This document shows, piece after piece, positions 24,798 through 31,811 of a stretch of 40,370 nt of DNA. The notes beneath the pieces are model-generated. The model searched no databases, was not told the origin of the DNA, and worked only from the letters and a program-made list of their open reading frames with translations. Position 1 is the first letter of the stretch. Each line of letters opens with the position of its first letter. The stretch comes from Alphaproteobacteria bacterium. GTDB taxonomy: Bacteria > Pseudomonadota > Alphaproteobacteria > Bin95. The DNA lies in NCBI GenBank assembly GCA_022827685.1, contig JAJEIH010000129.1:1-40370 (forward strand), read 5' to 3'. The position numbers were made by a program, and so were the translations under genes.

Positions 24798-25892
24798 ATG
24801 GGTCCCGAATCCGAGGTGCTGGTCCGGTTTCGGGACGTAGAAAAGACCTATGACGGCCGCGTCAATGTCGTGGACCGCCTCGATCTCGAAATCCGCCGGG
24901 GCGAGTTCCTGACGCTGCTCGGGCCGTCGGGCTCGGGCAAGACCACCATCCTGCTGATGCTCGCCGGCTTCGAGGCGGTGACAGCGGGGGACATCACTCT
25001 CAACGACCGCTCGCTGCGCAATGTCCCGCCCTTCCGGCGCAATATGGGCATCGTCTTCCAGAACTACGCGCTCTTCCCGCACAAGTCGGTGTTCCAGAAC
25101 GTCGCCTTTCCGCTCGTCCAGCGCCGGCTTTCGAAGCATGCCGTCAGCGAGAAGGTGGAGGCGGCGCTGCGCATGGTGGACCTGACCGGCCTCGGCGAGC
25201 GGCGGCCGCACCAGCTTTCCGGAGGCCAGCAGCAGCGGGTGGCGCTTGCCAGGGCGCTCGTCTTCGAGCCCGAGATCGTGCTGATGGACGAGCCTCTGGG
25301 TGCGCTCGACAAGAAGCTTCGCGAGCAGATGCAGATCGAGATCAAGCATCTGCACGAACAGCTCGGCATGACCGTCGCCTATGTCACCCACGACCAGGGC
25401 GAAGCGCTAACCATGTCGGACCGGGTGGCGATCATGAATGACGGGCTCATCCAGCAGGTCGGCTCGCCGCATGAGGTCTATGAGAAGCCCGCCAACGCTT
25501 TCGTTGCTAATTTCATCGGCGAGAATAACGCCTTCGAGGGCCGGATCGAAGGTAGCGACGGGCGGAACTGCGTTGTCAGGCTGGCTTCGGGCGACATCAT
25601 CCGCGCCCGGTCCGCGGCGGAGCGTGCGAATGGAGAGGCGGCCCTGCTGTCGCTGCGCCCCGAGCGTCTGGTCATCGGGTCGGCCGCCGCAGACATGGCG
25701 AACCGGTTCGGGGCCAAGGTGGTCGAGGTGATCTATTTCGGTGCTCACAACCGCGTGCGCCTGGCCATGGCAGGGCGGGACGACATCATCGCGCTGGCGC
25801 CCGCCGGCACGGCCGGCGAGGCGCTCGCGCCCGGAGCGGCGGTCGCGGTCGGCTGGGCCCCGGAGCACTGTCGGGTGCTGGCGCCGGAATGA
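24798..25892 (+). CDS. potA: ABC transporter ATP-binding protein, PotA type
   Basis: 364-aa ATPase of the polyamine/iron/spermidine importer family. Walker A GPSGSGKT (42-49), signature LSGGQQQR, Walker B IVLMDEPLGALD and AYVTHDQGEAL are present. A C-terminal TOBE regulatory domain extends from about residue 285. The 155-bp gap after the aminotransferase holds a GTCCTG/CAGGAC hairpin and GC-rich repeats. Its TGA overlaps the permease ATG by four bases. The symbol reflects the family; the substrate is inferred from the neighbouring aminotransferase. Confidence 0.88.
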   Translation: MGPESEVLVRFRDVEKTYDGRVNVVDRLDLEIRRGEFLTLLGPSGSGKTTILLMLAGFEAVTAGDITLNDRSLRNVPPFRRNMGIVFQNYALFPHKSVFQNVAFPLVQRRLSKHAVSEKVEAALRMVDLTGLGERRPHQLSGGQQQRVALARALVFEPEIVLMDEPLGALDKKLREQMQIEIKHLHEQLGMTVAYVTHDQGEALTMSDRVAIMNDGLIQQVGSPHEVYEKPANAFVANFIGENNAFEGRIEGSDGRNCVVRLASGDIIRARSAAERANGEAALLSLRPERLVIGSAAADMANRFGAKVVEVIYFGAHNRVRLAMAGRDDIIALAPAGTAGEALAPGAAVAVGWAPEHCRVLAPE

Positions 25893-27151
25893 GCCCGCCG
25901 CCCGATATCACGGACGAGGGCACGGCGGGCCCGACGGGTCTCAGCCTCGAGGCGAAACTCAGGCGCGCCCAGAGGCAACGCTCACTGAACGCCTTCCTGC
26001 TTGTCGCGCCGCTGCTGCTCTTCATCCTCGTGGTGTTCGCGGGCCCGATCCTGTCGCTGCTCTATTTCAGCGTCGATGACCCGAAGCTCGCCGAGGTCAT
26101 GCCCCGGACCGCGGAAATCGTCGCCGAATGGGACGGCGCCGAACTGCCGGGCGAAGAGGCCTATGCAACGGTGGTCGAGGAAATCCGGGCCGCCTACGGG
26201 GACAGGACCGTCGCAGCGGCGGCCATGCGGCTCAATTACGAGATCAGCGGTTTCCGCAGCATGGTGATGCGCACCGGCCGCAAGATCCGCCGCATTGCCG
26301 GACCGCCCTACAAGGAGGCCCTGATCGGACTCGACGAGCGCTGGGGCGACATAACCTACTGGCGGGCAATCAAGGCCTCGGCCGGGCCCTACACCACCCG
26401 CTACCTGCTGGCGGCCGTCGATCTCGAACGGAAATGGGACGGCAGCATCGGCACCGCCCCGCCCGAGCGCACCATCTATATCGACTATCTGGAGCGCACT
26501 TTCTGGATCAGCTTCTGGGTGCTCGCCTGGTGCATCGCCATCGGCTATCCGATGGCCTATCTCATCGCGACCACCGGCCGACGCCTGTCGCGGATATTGC
26601 TGGCGCTGGTGCTACTACCCTTCTGGACCTCGCTGCTGGTGCGCACGGCGGCCTGGGTCGTGCTGTTACAGAACAAGGGCGTCGTCAACGATTTCCTGCT
26701 CTATGCAGGCCTTTCGGATGAGCCGCTCACGCTGATATTCAACCGGACCGGCGTCTATGTCGCGATGGTTCACATCCTGCTTCCCTTCCTGGTGCTGCCG
26801 CTCTATGCGGTGATGCGGAACATTCCGGCGAGTCAGATGCGCGCCGCCGCCTCGCTCGGCGCAAAGCCGGTCGCGGCGTTCCTGTCCGTCTATCTGCCGC
26901 AGACCCTTCCGGGGCTCGGCGCCGGCTGCATTCTGGTCTTCATTCTGTCGCTCGGTTTCTACATCACGCCGGCGCTCATCGGCGGCGCGTCGGACCAGAT
27001 GCTGAGCTACCTCATCGCCGAGTTCGCAACCCGGACCGGCAATTGGGGCATGGCGAGCGCCATAGCAATCCTGCTGCTGCTGAGCGTGGCCGCACTCTAT
27101 CCGGTCTATCGCGGCCTTGTGCGCGGCGCGGCCGGGTTCCGGTTCGGGTAG
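25889..27151 (+). CDS. potB: ABC transporter permease, PotB type, with a large extracytoplasmic insertion
   Basis: 420-aa inner-membrane permease, about 130 residues longer than typical PotB (about 280). TM1 lies at residues 35-58. About 150 hydrophilic residues follow before TM2 (near residue 208, WISFWVLAWCIAIGYPMAYLI), where usual PotB has a short loop. The other helices and the EAA loop ASQMRAAASLGAKPVAAFLSVYLPQTLPG are normal. The insertion is in frame and has the codon bias of the gene, so it is not a sequencing artefact. Long-loop permeases of this kind occur in alphaproteobacteria. ATGA overlap with potA; the next gene begins within ten bases. Confidence 0.88.
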   Translation: MSPPPDITDEGTAGPTGLSLEAKLRRAQRQRSLNAFLLVAPLLLFILVVFAGPILSLLYFSVDDPKLAEVMPRTAEIVAEWDGAELPGEEAYATVVEEIRAAYGDRTVAAAAMRLNYEISGFRSMVMRTGRKIRRIAGPPYKEALIGLDERWGDITYWRAIKASAGPYTTRYLLAAVDLERKWDGSIGTAPPERTIYIDYLERTFWISFWVLAWCIAIGYPMAYLIATTGRRLSRILLALVLLPFWTSLLVRTAAWVVLLQNKGVVNDFLLYAGLSDEPLTLIFNRTGVYVAMVHILLPFLVLPLYAVMRNIPASQMRAAASLGAKPVAAFLSVYLPQTLPGLGAGCILVFILSLGFYITPALIGGASDQMLSYLIAEFATRTGNWGMASAIAILLLLSVAALYPVYRGLVRGAAGFRFG

Positions 27152-27160
27152 GTGGACCGC

Positions 27161-27991
27161 ATGGCGCTTCCGGTCAACGCCACGCGCGGCCAGCATGTCT
27201 GGTACTGGTGCCTGCGCCTCATCTGCGCCGTCGGCTTCCTGTTCCTGATCGGCCCCATCGTCATCGTCGTGCCGATTTCCTTCAGCGCGGGCAGTTTCCT
27301 CAGCTATCCGCTGCCCGGCTTCTCGATGCGCTGGTATGATGCGGTGGTCGAGCCCTTCCCCTGGATGTTCGCGCTGGAGAACAGCCTGATCGTCGCTGTC
27401 TCGACGACGATCGTCGCCACGGCGCTCGGCACGCTCGCGGCCTACGGCCTTACGCGCGCGGACTTTCCGGGCAAGCCCTTCGTCTTCGGGCTCCTGATCT
27501 CGCCGCTCGCCGTGCCGCTCGTGATAACCGCGCTCGGGCTCTATTTCTTCTTTGCCAGGGTCGGGCTGGTGCAGACCCATATCGGGCTGATTATCGCCCA
27601 TGTCGTGCTTGCGGTGCCCTTTGTCGTCATCACCGTTTCCGCGACGCTCAAGGGGTTCGACTGGAACCTCGTGCGCGCCGCCGAGAGCTTGGGCGCCCGA
27701 CCGCTCGCCGCCTTCTTCCAGGTGACACTGCCGCTCATCCTGCCGGGCGTGCTTGCCGGCGCGGTGTTCGCATTCGTCACCTCGCTCGACGAAGTGATCG
27801 TCGCGCTCTTCGTTAGCGGCCCGGCGCAGATAACCCTGCCGCGCCAGCTCTTCACGGGGCTGCGCGACCAGCTCGACCCTTCGATTGTTGCGATAGCGAC
27901 GATTCTGATAGCCTTCTCGCTGGCACTTCTGGCGGTCGTCGAGCTGCTGCAGTGGCGAAGCGCCCGGCAGCGTTCCCGGCGGGAGGAGTGA
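27161..27991 (+). CDS. potC: ABC transporter permease, PotC type
   Basis: 276-aa inner-membrane permease with six predicted helices: TM1 in LICAVGFLFLIGPIVIVVPIS, the PotC-like segment FSMRWYDAVVEPFPWMFALENSLIVA, and the EAA loop FDWNLVRAAESLGARPLAAFFQVTLPLILPG. Start choice: ATG 27161 has AGGTGG five bases upstream; an in-frame GTG at 27152 directly abuts the potB stop and would add three residues. Co-translated with potB. Confidence 0.9.
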   Translation: MALPVNATRGQHVWYWCLRLICAVGFLFLIGPIVIVVPISFSAGSFLSYPLPGFSMRWYDAVVEPFPWMFALENSLIVAVSTTIVATALGTLAAYGLTRADFPGKPFVFGLLISPLAVPLVITALGLYFFFARVGLVQTHIGLIIAHVVLAVPFVVITVSATLKGFDWNLVRAAESLGARPLAAFFQVTLPLILPGVLAGAVFAFVTSLDEVIVALFVSGPAQITLPRQLFTGLRDQLDPSIVAIATILIAFSLALLAVVELLQWRSARQRSRREE

Positions 27992-28101
27992 GTGCAGCGC
28001 GCCAGGGGAGGAGAGCCGCTTGCGCGCCACGGTCCGGACCCGGTAGCCGGGCGGTCAAGACAATCTGCAAATGCCGTTCGCGGCGGAAAGGAGGATGAGC
28101 C

Positions 28102-29163
28102 ATGAAAACCATCGGGAGGAGTTTCAAACCCCTTTTCGCGGTCGCTGCGGCGCTGGGCGTGCTTTCCGGAGTCGCCGAAGCCCGCGACTTCACCATTGCG
28201 AGCTGGGGCGGCAGCTACCAGGAAGCGCAGCGCGACGTCTATTTCACCCCCTTCAGCCAGGAATCCGGCATCACCTTCCTGGAAGACGTCTATCTGGGCG
28301 GCTGGGCCCAGTTCCAGGCCATGCAGGACACGGGGCAGATCCCCTGGGATGTCGTGCAGGTCGAGACCTCGGAGCTCGTCCGGGGCTGCGAGGAAGGCGT
28401 GTTCGTCCAGCTCGACTGGTCGAAGCTCCTGCCCAAGGAGGACATGCTGCCTGACGCCGTCACCGACTGCGGTGTAGGCAATCTCGTCTGGTCGGTGGTC
28501 ATCGCCTACAACGCCGACACGATAAGCAAGGCACCCGCATCGCTCGCCGATTTCTGGGACACGAAGACCTGGCCCGGCAAGCGCGGCATGCGCAAGGGGC
28601 CGAAGCTCAACCTCGAATATGCGCTGCTGGCCGACGGCGTCGCGCCCGCGGACATCTACAAGGTCCTCAACACGCCGGAGGGCGTGGACCGGGCCTTCGC
28701 CAAGCTCGACGAGGTGAAGCCTCTGGTGCAGTGGTGGGAAGCAGGCGCCCAGGCGCCGGAATGGCTCGCGGCGGGCGATGTCGAGCTGAGCGTCGCCTAT
28801 AACGGGCGGATCACCAACGCGCAGAAGGAAGGCAAGAACCTCCAGATGATCTGGGACGGGACGGTCTATGCCATCGACTCCTGGGCCATCATCGAGGGCG
28901 CGCCCAACCAGGACGCCGCATACGCCTTCGTCAAGTTCGTGACCGACCCCGGACGGCAGGCTGCCTTCACCAAGGCCTATGCTTACGGGCCGACGCACAA
29001 GGAAGGTGTGGCCATGGTCGATCCGAAGCGGGCGATGAGCCTGCCGGCGGGTGACAATCTGGCGACCGGCCTGTTCGGCGGCAGCCAGGAAGCCATCGAT
29101 TTCTGGGTCGATTACCAGGAAGAACTGACCGAGCGCTGGAACCGCTGGGTGGCGCAGAACTGA
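28102..29163 (+). CDS. potD: ABC transporter substrate-binding protein, PotD/polyamine type
   Basis: 353-aa periplasmic binding protein. Signal peptide at residues 1-27 (ending LSGVAEA), then RDFTIASWGGSYQEAQRDVYF, the usual start of the family-1 polyamine/opine-like binding proteins. WDVVQVETSELVRGCEEGVF and WAIIEGAPNQDAAYAFVKFV fit the same family. A very strong ribosome site (AAAGGAGGATG) precedes ATG 28102, consistent with high expression of a binding protein. It follows potC by 110 bp and is the last gene of the aminotransferase-potABCD cluster. Confidence 0.9.
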   Translation: MKTIGRSFKPLFAVAAALGVLSGVAEARDFTIASWGGSYQEAQRDVYFTPFSQESGITFLEDVYLGGWAQFQAMQDTGQIPWDVVQVETSELVRGCEEGVFVQLDWSKLLPKEDMLPDAVTDCGVGNLVWSVVIAYNADTISKAPASLADFWDTKTWPGKRGMRKGPKLNLEYALLADGVAPADIYKVLNTPEGVDRAFAKLDEVKPLVQWWEAGAQAPEWLAAGDVELSVAYNGRITNAQKEGKNLQMIWDGTVYAIDSWAIIEGAPNQDAAYAFVKFVTDPGRQAAFTKAYAYGPTHKEGVAMVDPKRAMSLPAGDNLATGLFGGSQEAIDFWVDYQEELTERWNRWVAQN

Positions 29164-29169
29164 GCTTGC

Positions 29170-29213
29170 GGCGGCGGGTGCGGGCCTGCCCGGCGGGCCC
29201 GCGCTCCGCCGCC
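29170..29213. terminator. Two-tier GC-rich hairpin after potD
   Basis: GGCGGCGG (29170-29177) pairs with CCGCCGCC (29206-29213), and inside it GCGGGCC (29180-29186) pairs with GGCCCGC (29196-29202). It lies between the potD stop and the converging dioxygenase remnant. There is no T run, so it may end transcription with help or only protect the mRNA. Confidence 0.45.
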
Positions 29214-29224
29214 GGTGAGATCGC

Positions 29225-29597
29225 TCAGGCCGGCCGGAGCACGAAGTCGAAGCGGCCGCGCCACGCGCCAGCGGCGGTCCGGCCGAGGCGCAGCAGCAGC
29301 TCGTCCCTAAAGATGGAATCGCGGGCGTTAGCAGCCTTGAGATCGGGAAAGTAGACCTGCGTGGTGAGCGGGCGCGTCCCCTCGCCCTGCAGCTTCACAT
29401 GGATATGCGGCGTGCGGCCCGTATAGCGGCCTGGCCGGATCGTCAGGAAGCGGAATGCGCCGGCCGCGTCGGTAAACTGGTGGCCGCGATAGCGGAAGCC
29501 CTGGTTGTCGTAACGCCCGCGCTCGTCGCTGTGCCATATGTCGATGACGGCGCCGGATACGGGCCGGCAGTCCGGCGTGAGCAGGAGGCCTTCGAAG
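29225..29597 (-). pseudogene. Intradiol ring-cleavage dioxygenase, C-terminal fragment (gene split by the 29598-31803 element)
   Basis: The minus-strand frame ending at TGA 29227-29225 encodes FEGLLLTPDCRPVSGAVIDI, then WHSDERGRYDNQGFRYRG, then PGRYTGRTPHIHVKL, then GRFDFVLRPA. This is the catalytic part of a protocatechuate/catechol-type intradiol dioxygenase, with the two tyrosine and two histidine iron ligands (GRY, PGRY, HIH) intact. The frame is cut at 29597 by the left end of the insertion element. The N-terminal part lies at 31804-32086. Joining the two across one 8-bp target duplication restores an uninterrupted reading frame, so the gene was intact before the insertion. Confidence 0.9.
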
Positions 29598-29609
29598 GGG
29601 GATTATATC
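29590..29609. repeat. Left target duplication and left terminal repeat of the IS1595-like element
   Basis: CTTCGAAG (29590-29597) is the target duplication, itself palindromic, and recurs exactly at 31804-31811. The element begins with GGGGATTATATC (29598-29609), which matches the complement of the right end (GGCAATTATATC) at 10 of 12 positions. Confidence 0.85.
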
Positions 29610-29614
29610 TGATA

Positions 29615-29749
29615 TTAGGCATCTGCCTGTTCCTCGGGCGGCGGCTCTTTCGGCTTCTTCGGCTTGCGCAGTGCGAGGGCGAGCTTCTCCGGCGTGGCGC
29701 CTTTGAAGCGCGGATCGACCGGGATCGGCGGGGGTTTCTCGTCCGTCAT
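29615..29749 (-). CDS. 44-aa proline/lysine-rich element-encoded protein
   Basis: Small protein too short for most gene finders: MTDEKPPPIPVDPRFKGATP followed by a Lys/Pro/Glu-rich tail. Its ATG (29749) overlaps the stop of the 94-aa gene (ATGA), like every other junction in the element, and its TAA lies only 17 bp from the element end. I do not recognise a named family; the P-R-F-K-G-A-T-P-E motif is similar to short proteins I associate with phage-like loci, without assigned function. Coding status is supported by the coupling and by the tight fit in the element. Confidence 0.6.
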   Translation of the reverse strand: MTDEKPPPIPVDPRFKGATPEKLALALRKPKKPKEPPPEEQADA

Positions 29750-30030
29750 GCGTCCAGCCTTTCATCGATGGATTTCACCCGGCGGCGCGCTGCCGCCAGC
29801 TCGCTGACCATGCTGCGCAGGTCTGCCGCTGATGGATATTCTGCCGTTTCGAATTCGCGGGTTTGCGCGTTCTCTTCTCCCGACGCCCCGCATCGGGCAA
29901 TGCCGGAGGCGGTCTGAAGCATTTTCTCGGCGGCCTCCAGCCGCTCCCGCAGGCAGGCTATCGTCAAGCGCAGGGCGCGCCGCTCCCGCACCATGCCGGC
30001 CAGCACGGCGTCCTGTTCTTCCTCGGTCAT
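29746..30030 (-). CDS. 94-aa coiled-coil element-encoded protein, paralogue of the 91-aa protein
   Basis: Hypothetical protein starting MTEEEQDAVLAGMVRERRAL with a long Arg/Glu/Leu-rich helix (residues 1-45), a polar central loop and a second helix (about 68-94), as expected of a helical hairpin. It resembles the product of the preceding gene in length, the MT-x-EEE start, the segment CLRERL (CLRNRL in the other) and the two-helix layout, so the pair probably arose by duplication. Both ends overlap neighbouring genes by ATGA. No catalytic residues are apparent; an accessory role in transposition, regulation or host defence is open. Confidence 0.65.
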   Translation of the reverse strand: MTEEEQDAVLAGMVRERRALRLTIACLRERLEAAEKMLQTASGIARCGASGEENAQTREFETAEYPSAADLRSMVSELAAARRRVKSIDERLDA

Positions 30031-30302
30031 GAGCGCGCTCCGGTATCGGTGAGACCGGCGAGCATTGCCTTCAACTCTTTCCGGCGGGTGACAGCTTCCC
30101 GGACCTCGGCGAATAGCCCGGAGAACTCTTCCGGCACGTCTTCCGGGTTCGAGGCTGGATGGTCATCGAGCAGCAGAACAGCGTCCGATACCTGCCGGGA
30201 CAAGCGGGACAGTCGGTTCCGCAGACAGATGCAGTGCCGGTCGATTTCCTGAAGCTCGACGACCATGCGGCCGATCTCGGTGAATTCCTCTTCCTTGGTC
30301 AT
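30027..30302 (-). CDS. 91-aa coiled-coil element-encoded protein
   Basis: Hypothetical protein beginning MTKEEEFTEIGRMVVELQEI with two helical segments (about 1-48 and 62-85) joined by an acidic loop. It shares with the next gene the start, the CLRxRL motif and the overall layout. Its ATG (30302) overlaps the transposase stop by four bases. The open frame continues upstream inside the transposase gene, but the ATGA overlap and the paralogue's start fix the ATG. Two cysteines (CIC in the first helix) could bind metal or form a disulfide; function unknown. Confidence 0.65.
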   Translation of the reverse strand: MTKEEEFTEIGRMVVELQEIDRHCICLRNRLSRLSRQVSDAVLLLDDHPASNPEDVPEEFSGLFAEVREAVTRRKELKAMLAGLTDTGARS

Positions 30303-31276
30303 GAGCGCGCTCCCGACGGCAGTCCGTTGTCCGCGATAAGGTCCCGATAGCGGAGCCGCCGCCCCGACAGGGCCAGCACCATCAGCGTCATCTGGGCCAG
30401 CGTGTCCGCGTTGCGGATGTTGTGTTTGCCCGCGAACTCCTGGACGTAGCGGTTCAGGTGCTTCGGGCTGATCTTGTGGAAGGTCCCCTTGTGGGCGCGC
30501 TTGAACATCGACCACAGGGCTTCCATGCCCTGAATATGGACTTCGCCCCGGACATACTCGCTGGCCGAGTGATTGACGGTCTCGTGGTCGAAATCGCGGC
30601 CCAGCCCGACATAGGCCGCTGCCTCGTCGGTGTAGAGCGTCGCGCCGGGTTCGGCATGGTCCCGGACGAAGCCTTGCAGCGTCGCCGCGTCGGTCCGCTC
30701 GATGGCGCGGGCCGCGACCTGGCCGGTGTCCCGGTCCTTGACACCGACGACCGGCGTCATGTCCACGGCGCCGCGGCCTTCCAGCTCCTTGCGCTTCTTC
30801 CAAGGCTTGTTGGCACGGCGGCCGCCTACATAGGTCTCGTCGGCTTCGACCGGCCCGCCGAGCAGCGAGCCGTCGCCGTTCTCCGCCCACGCTTCCCGGA
30901 GGCGGTGCAGCATGAACCATGCCGCCTTCTGCCCGATTTTCAGGTCCCGGTGCAGCTTCATGCTGGAGACCGATTTCAGGCTCGTCAGGCAGAGGTAGAT
31001 GCCGATGGCCCACTTCCGCAGCGGGAGGTTCGAGCCCTCCATCACCGTGCCGGTCTTGACGCTGAAATACTTCCGGCAGTCCGAGCACCAGTGCGGCATC
31101 GGCTTGCCGGAGGCGACGGGGCGAACGCGCGCCCCGCCACAGTGCCCGCAGCGCACCCCGTCAGGCCAGTAGATGGCCTCGAACCACTCCCGCGCCGCGT
31201 CCTCGGTCGGGAACAGGTCCATCAACTCGACGATGGAGATACCCGCCCGGAACGCCTTGCCCGGCGCTTTCGTCAT
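30299..31276 (-). CDS. IS1595-family transposase
   Basis: 325-aa DDE transposase. The N-terminal zinc ribbon has cysteines 43, 46, 64 and 67 (RCGHCGG, HWCSDCRKYF). The catalytic domain contains EADETYVGG (Asp146), LYTDEAAAY (Asp217) and HIQGMEALWSMFKRAHKGTFHKIS. IS1595 transposases usually have H-x-N in this last motif; here Gln249 replaces the asparagine, while Glu252 and Lys259 are kept. The C-terminus ends RDLIADNGLPSGARS, common in this group. The gene is intact, and its ATG overlaps the preceding GIY-YIG-like gene. Activity is supported by the fresh-looking insertion, though the substitution raises doubt. Confidence 0.92.
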   Translation of the reverse strand: MTKAPGKAFRAGISIVELMDLFPTEDAAREWFEAIYWPDGVRCGHCGGARVRPVASGKPMPHWCSDCRKYFSVKTGTVMEGSNLPLRKWAIGIYLCLTSLKSVSSMKLHRDLKIGQKAAWFMLHRLREAWAENGDGSLLGGPVEADETYVGGRRANKPWKKRKELEGRGAVDMTPVVGVKDRDTGQVAARAIERTDAATLQGFVRDHAEPGATLYTDEAAAYVGLGRDFDHETVNHSASEYVRGEVHIQGMEALWSMFKRAHKGTFHKISPKHLNRYVQEFAGKHNIRNADTLAQMTLMVLALSGRRLRYRDLIADNGLPSGARS

Positions 31277-31704
31277 TCCTCGTCCTCCTCATCCTGATCC
31301 GTCTCGGCGGCAGCTTCGACAGAGGCTCGCAACTCCTCCCAGCTTGGAAGGTCAGGGGCCTTGATGCGGGCGAAGAACAGGTCGCCTTGCCGGACCAGCT
31401 CGTTGATGTCTTCGACCTCCCATTGCTCGCGGTCGCCGACCCGGGGAGCCGGGAAGGTCATCCACTCGCTGGCGGGAGCCTCGAAGATGGTCCAGGACGG
31501 CCACGCCTTGATGATCTCGGCGCTCGCCATCCATGTCCGGGCGGACTTGAGCCGGTCTTTCAGGTAGTGGGCCGGATCGTGCTCAAGGAACCGCTTGGGG
31601 TCCTTCACGGGGCCAACGCCCGCCCATCCGATTTTGACAAGGTTCAGGTCCGGGTGGAGCTTGATCGCGTAGATGTAGCCGGGCTGCCTCTGTGCTGGCG
31701 GCAT
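31273..31704 (-). CDS. GIY-YIG/T5orf172-like protein, first gene of the element
   Basis: 143-aa protein. Near the N-terminus GYIYAIKLHPDLNLVKIGWA matches the paired beta strands (G-Y-I-Y ... K-I-G) of the GIY-YIG nuclease superfamily, T5orf172/MUG113 branch, followed by RLKSART where the catalytic Arg usually lies. The C-terminus is an acidic tail. I chose ATG 31704 because GGAGG lies five bases upstream and homology begins at once; the frame extends to TTG 31785, but that TTG coincides with a consensus -35 TTGACA. The terminal ATGA overlaps the transposase. A nuclease could process DNA ends or act on host DNA; its active-site glutamate is not obvious, so activity is uncertain. Confidence 0.6.
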   Translation of the reverse strand: MPPAQRQPGYIYAIKLHPDLNLVKIGWAGVGPVKDPKRFLEHDPAHYLKDRLKSARTWMASAEIIKAWPSWTIFEAPASEWMTFPAPRVGDREQWEVEDINELVRQGDLFFARIKAPDLPSWEELRASVEAAAETDQDEEDEE

Positions 31705-31755
31705 GACATCCTCCATCTGATCGCGGCGGATTTCAGCCTCTCGGCGCTTCTCGTT

Positions 31756-31785
31756 ATCCTGAAGCTCCTGCTCGGCCGCTGTCAA
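31756..31785 (-). promoter_or_regulatory. Putative promoter of the element operon
   Basis: On the minus strand TTGACA (31785-31780) is followed after 18 bp by CAGGAT (31761-31756). The -35 is perfect and the -10 weak. It begins 18 bp inside the element end, and would produce a transcript starting before ATG 31704. Confidence 0.45.
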
Positions 31786-31791
31786 GGATGG

Positions 31792-31811
31792 GATATAATT
31801 GCCCTTCGAAG
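31792..31811. repeat. Right terminal repeat and right target duplication of the IS1595-like element
   Basis: GATATAATTGCC (31792-31803) is the inverted copy of the left end with two mismatches. CTTCGAAG (31804-31811) repeats the left flank exactly. Confidence 0.85.

Larger units (their letters stand above)
29598..31803 (-). mobile_element. IS1595-family insertion element with four passenger genes
   Basis: 2206 bp bounded by 12-bp imperfect inverted repeats and flanked by a perfect 8-bp direct repeat, the duplication length typical of the IS1595 family. It is inserted in an intradiol dioxygenase gene whose frame is restored by precise removal. All five genes lie on the minus strand and each overlaps the next by ATGA, in the order GIY-YIG-like protein, transposase, 91-aa protein, 94-aa protein, 44-aa protein. 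A consensus -35 (TTGACA, 31785-31780) lies just inside the right end. Exact duplication and an intact target frame imply a recent insertion. IS1595-family members with passenger genes are known; whether this gene set is described I cannot check. Confidence 0.88.

Noticed and set aside
30422-31297. 291-codon plus-strand frame opposite the IS1595 transposase
   Set aside because: Antisense shadow; the minus strand has zinc-ribbon cysteines and catalytic motifs.
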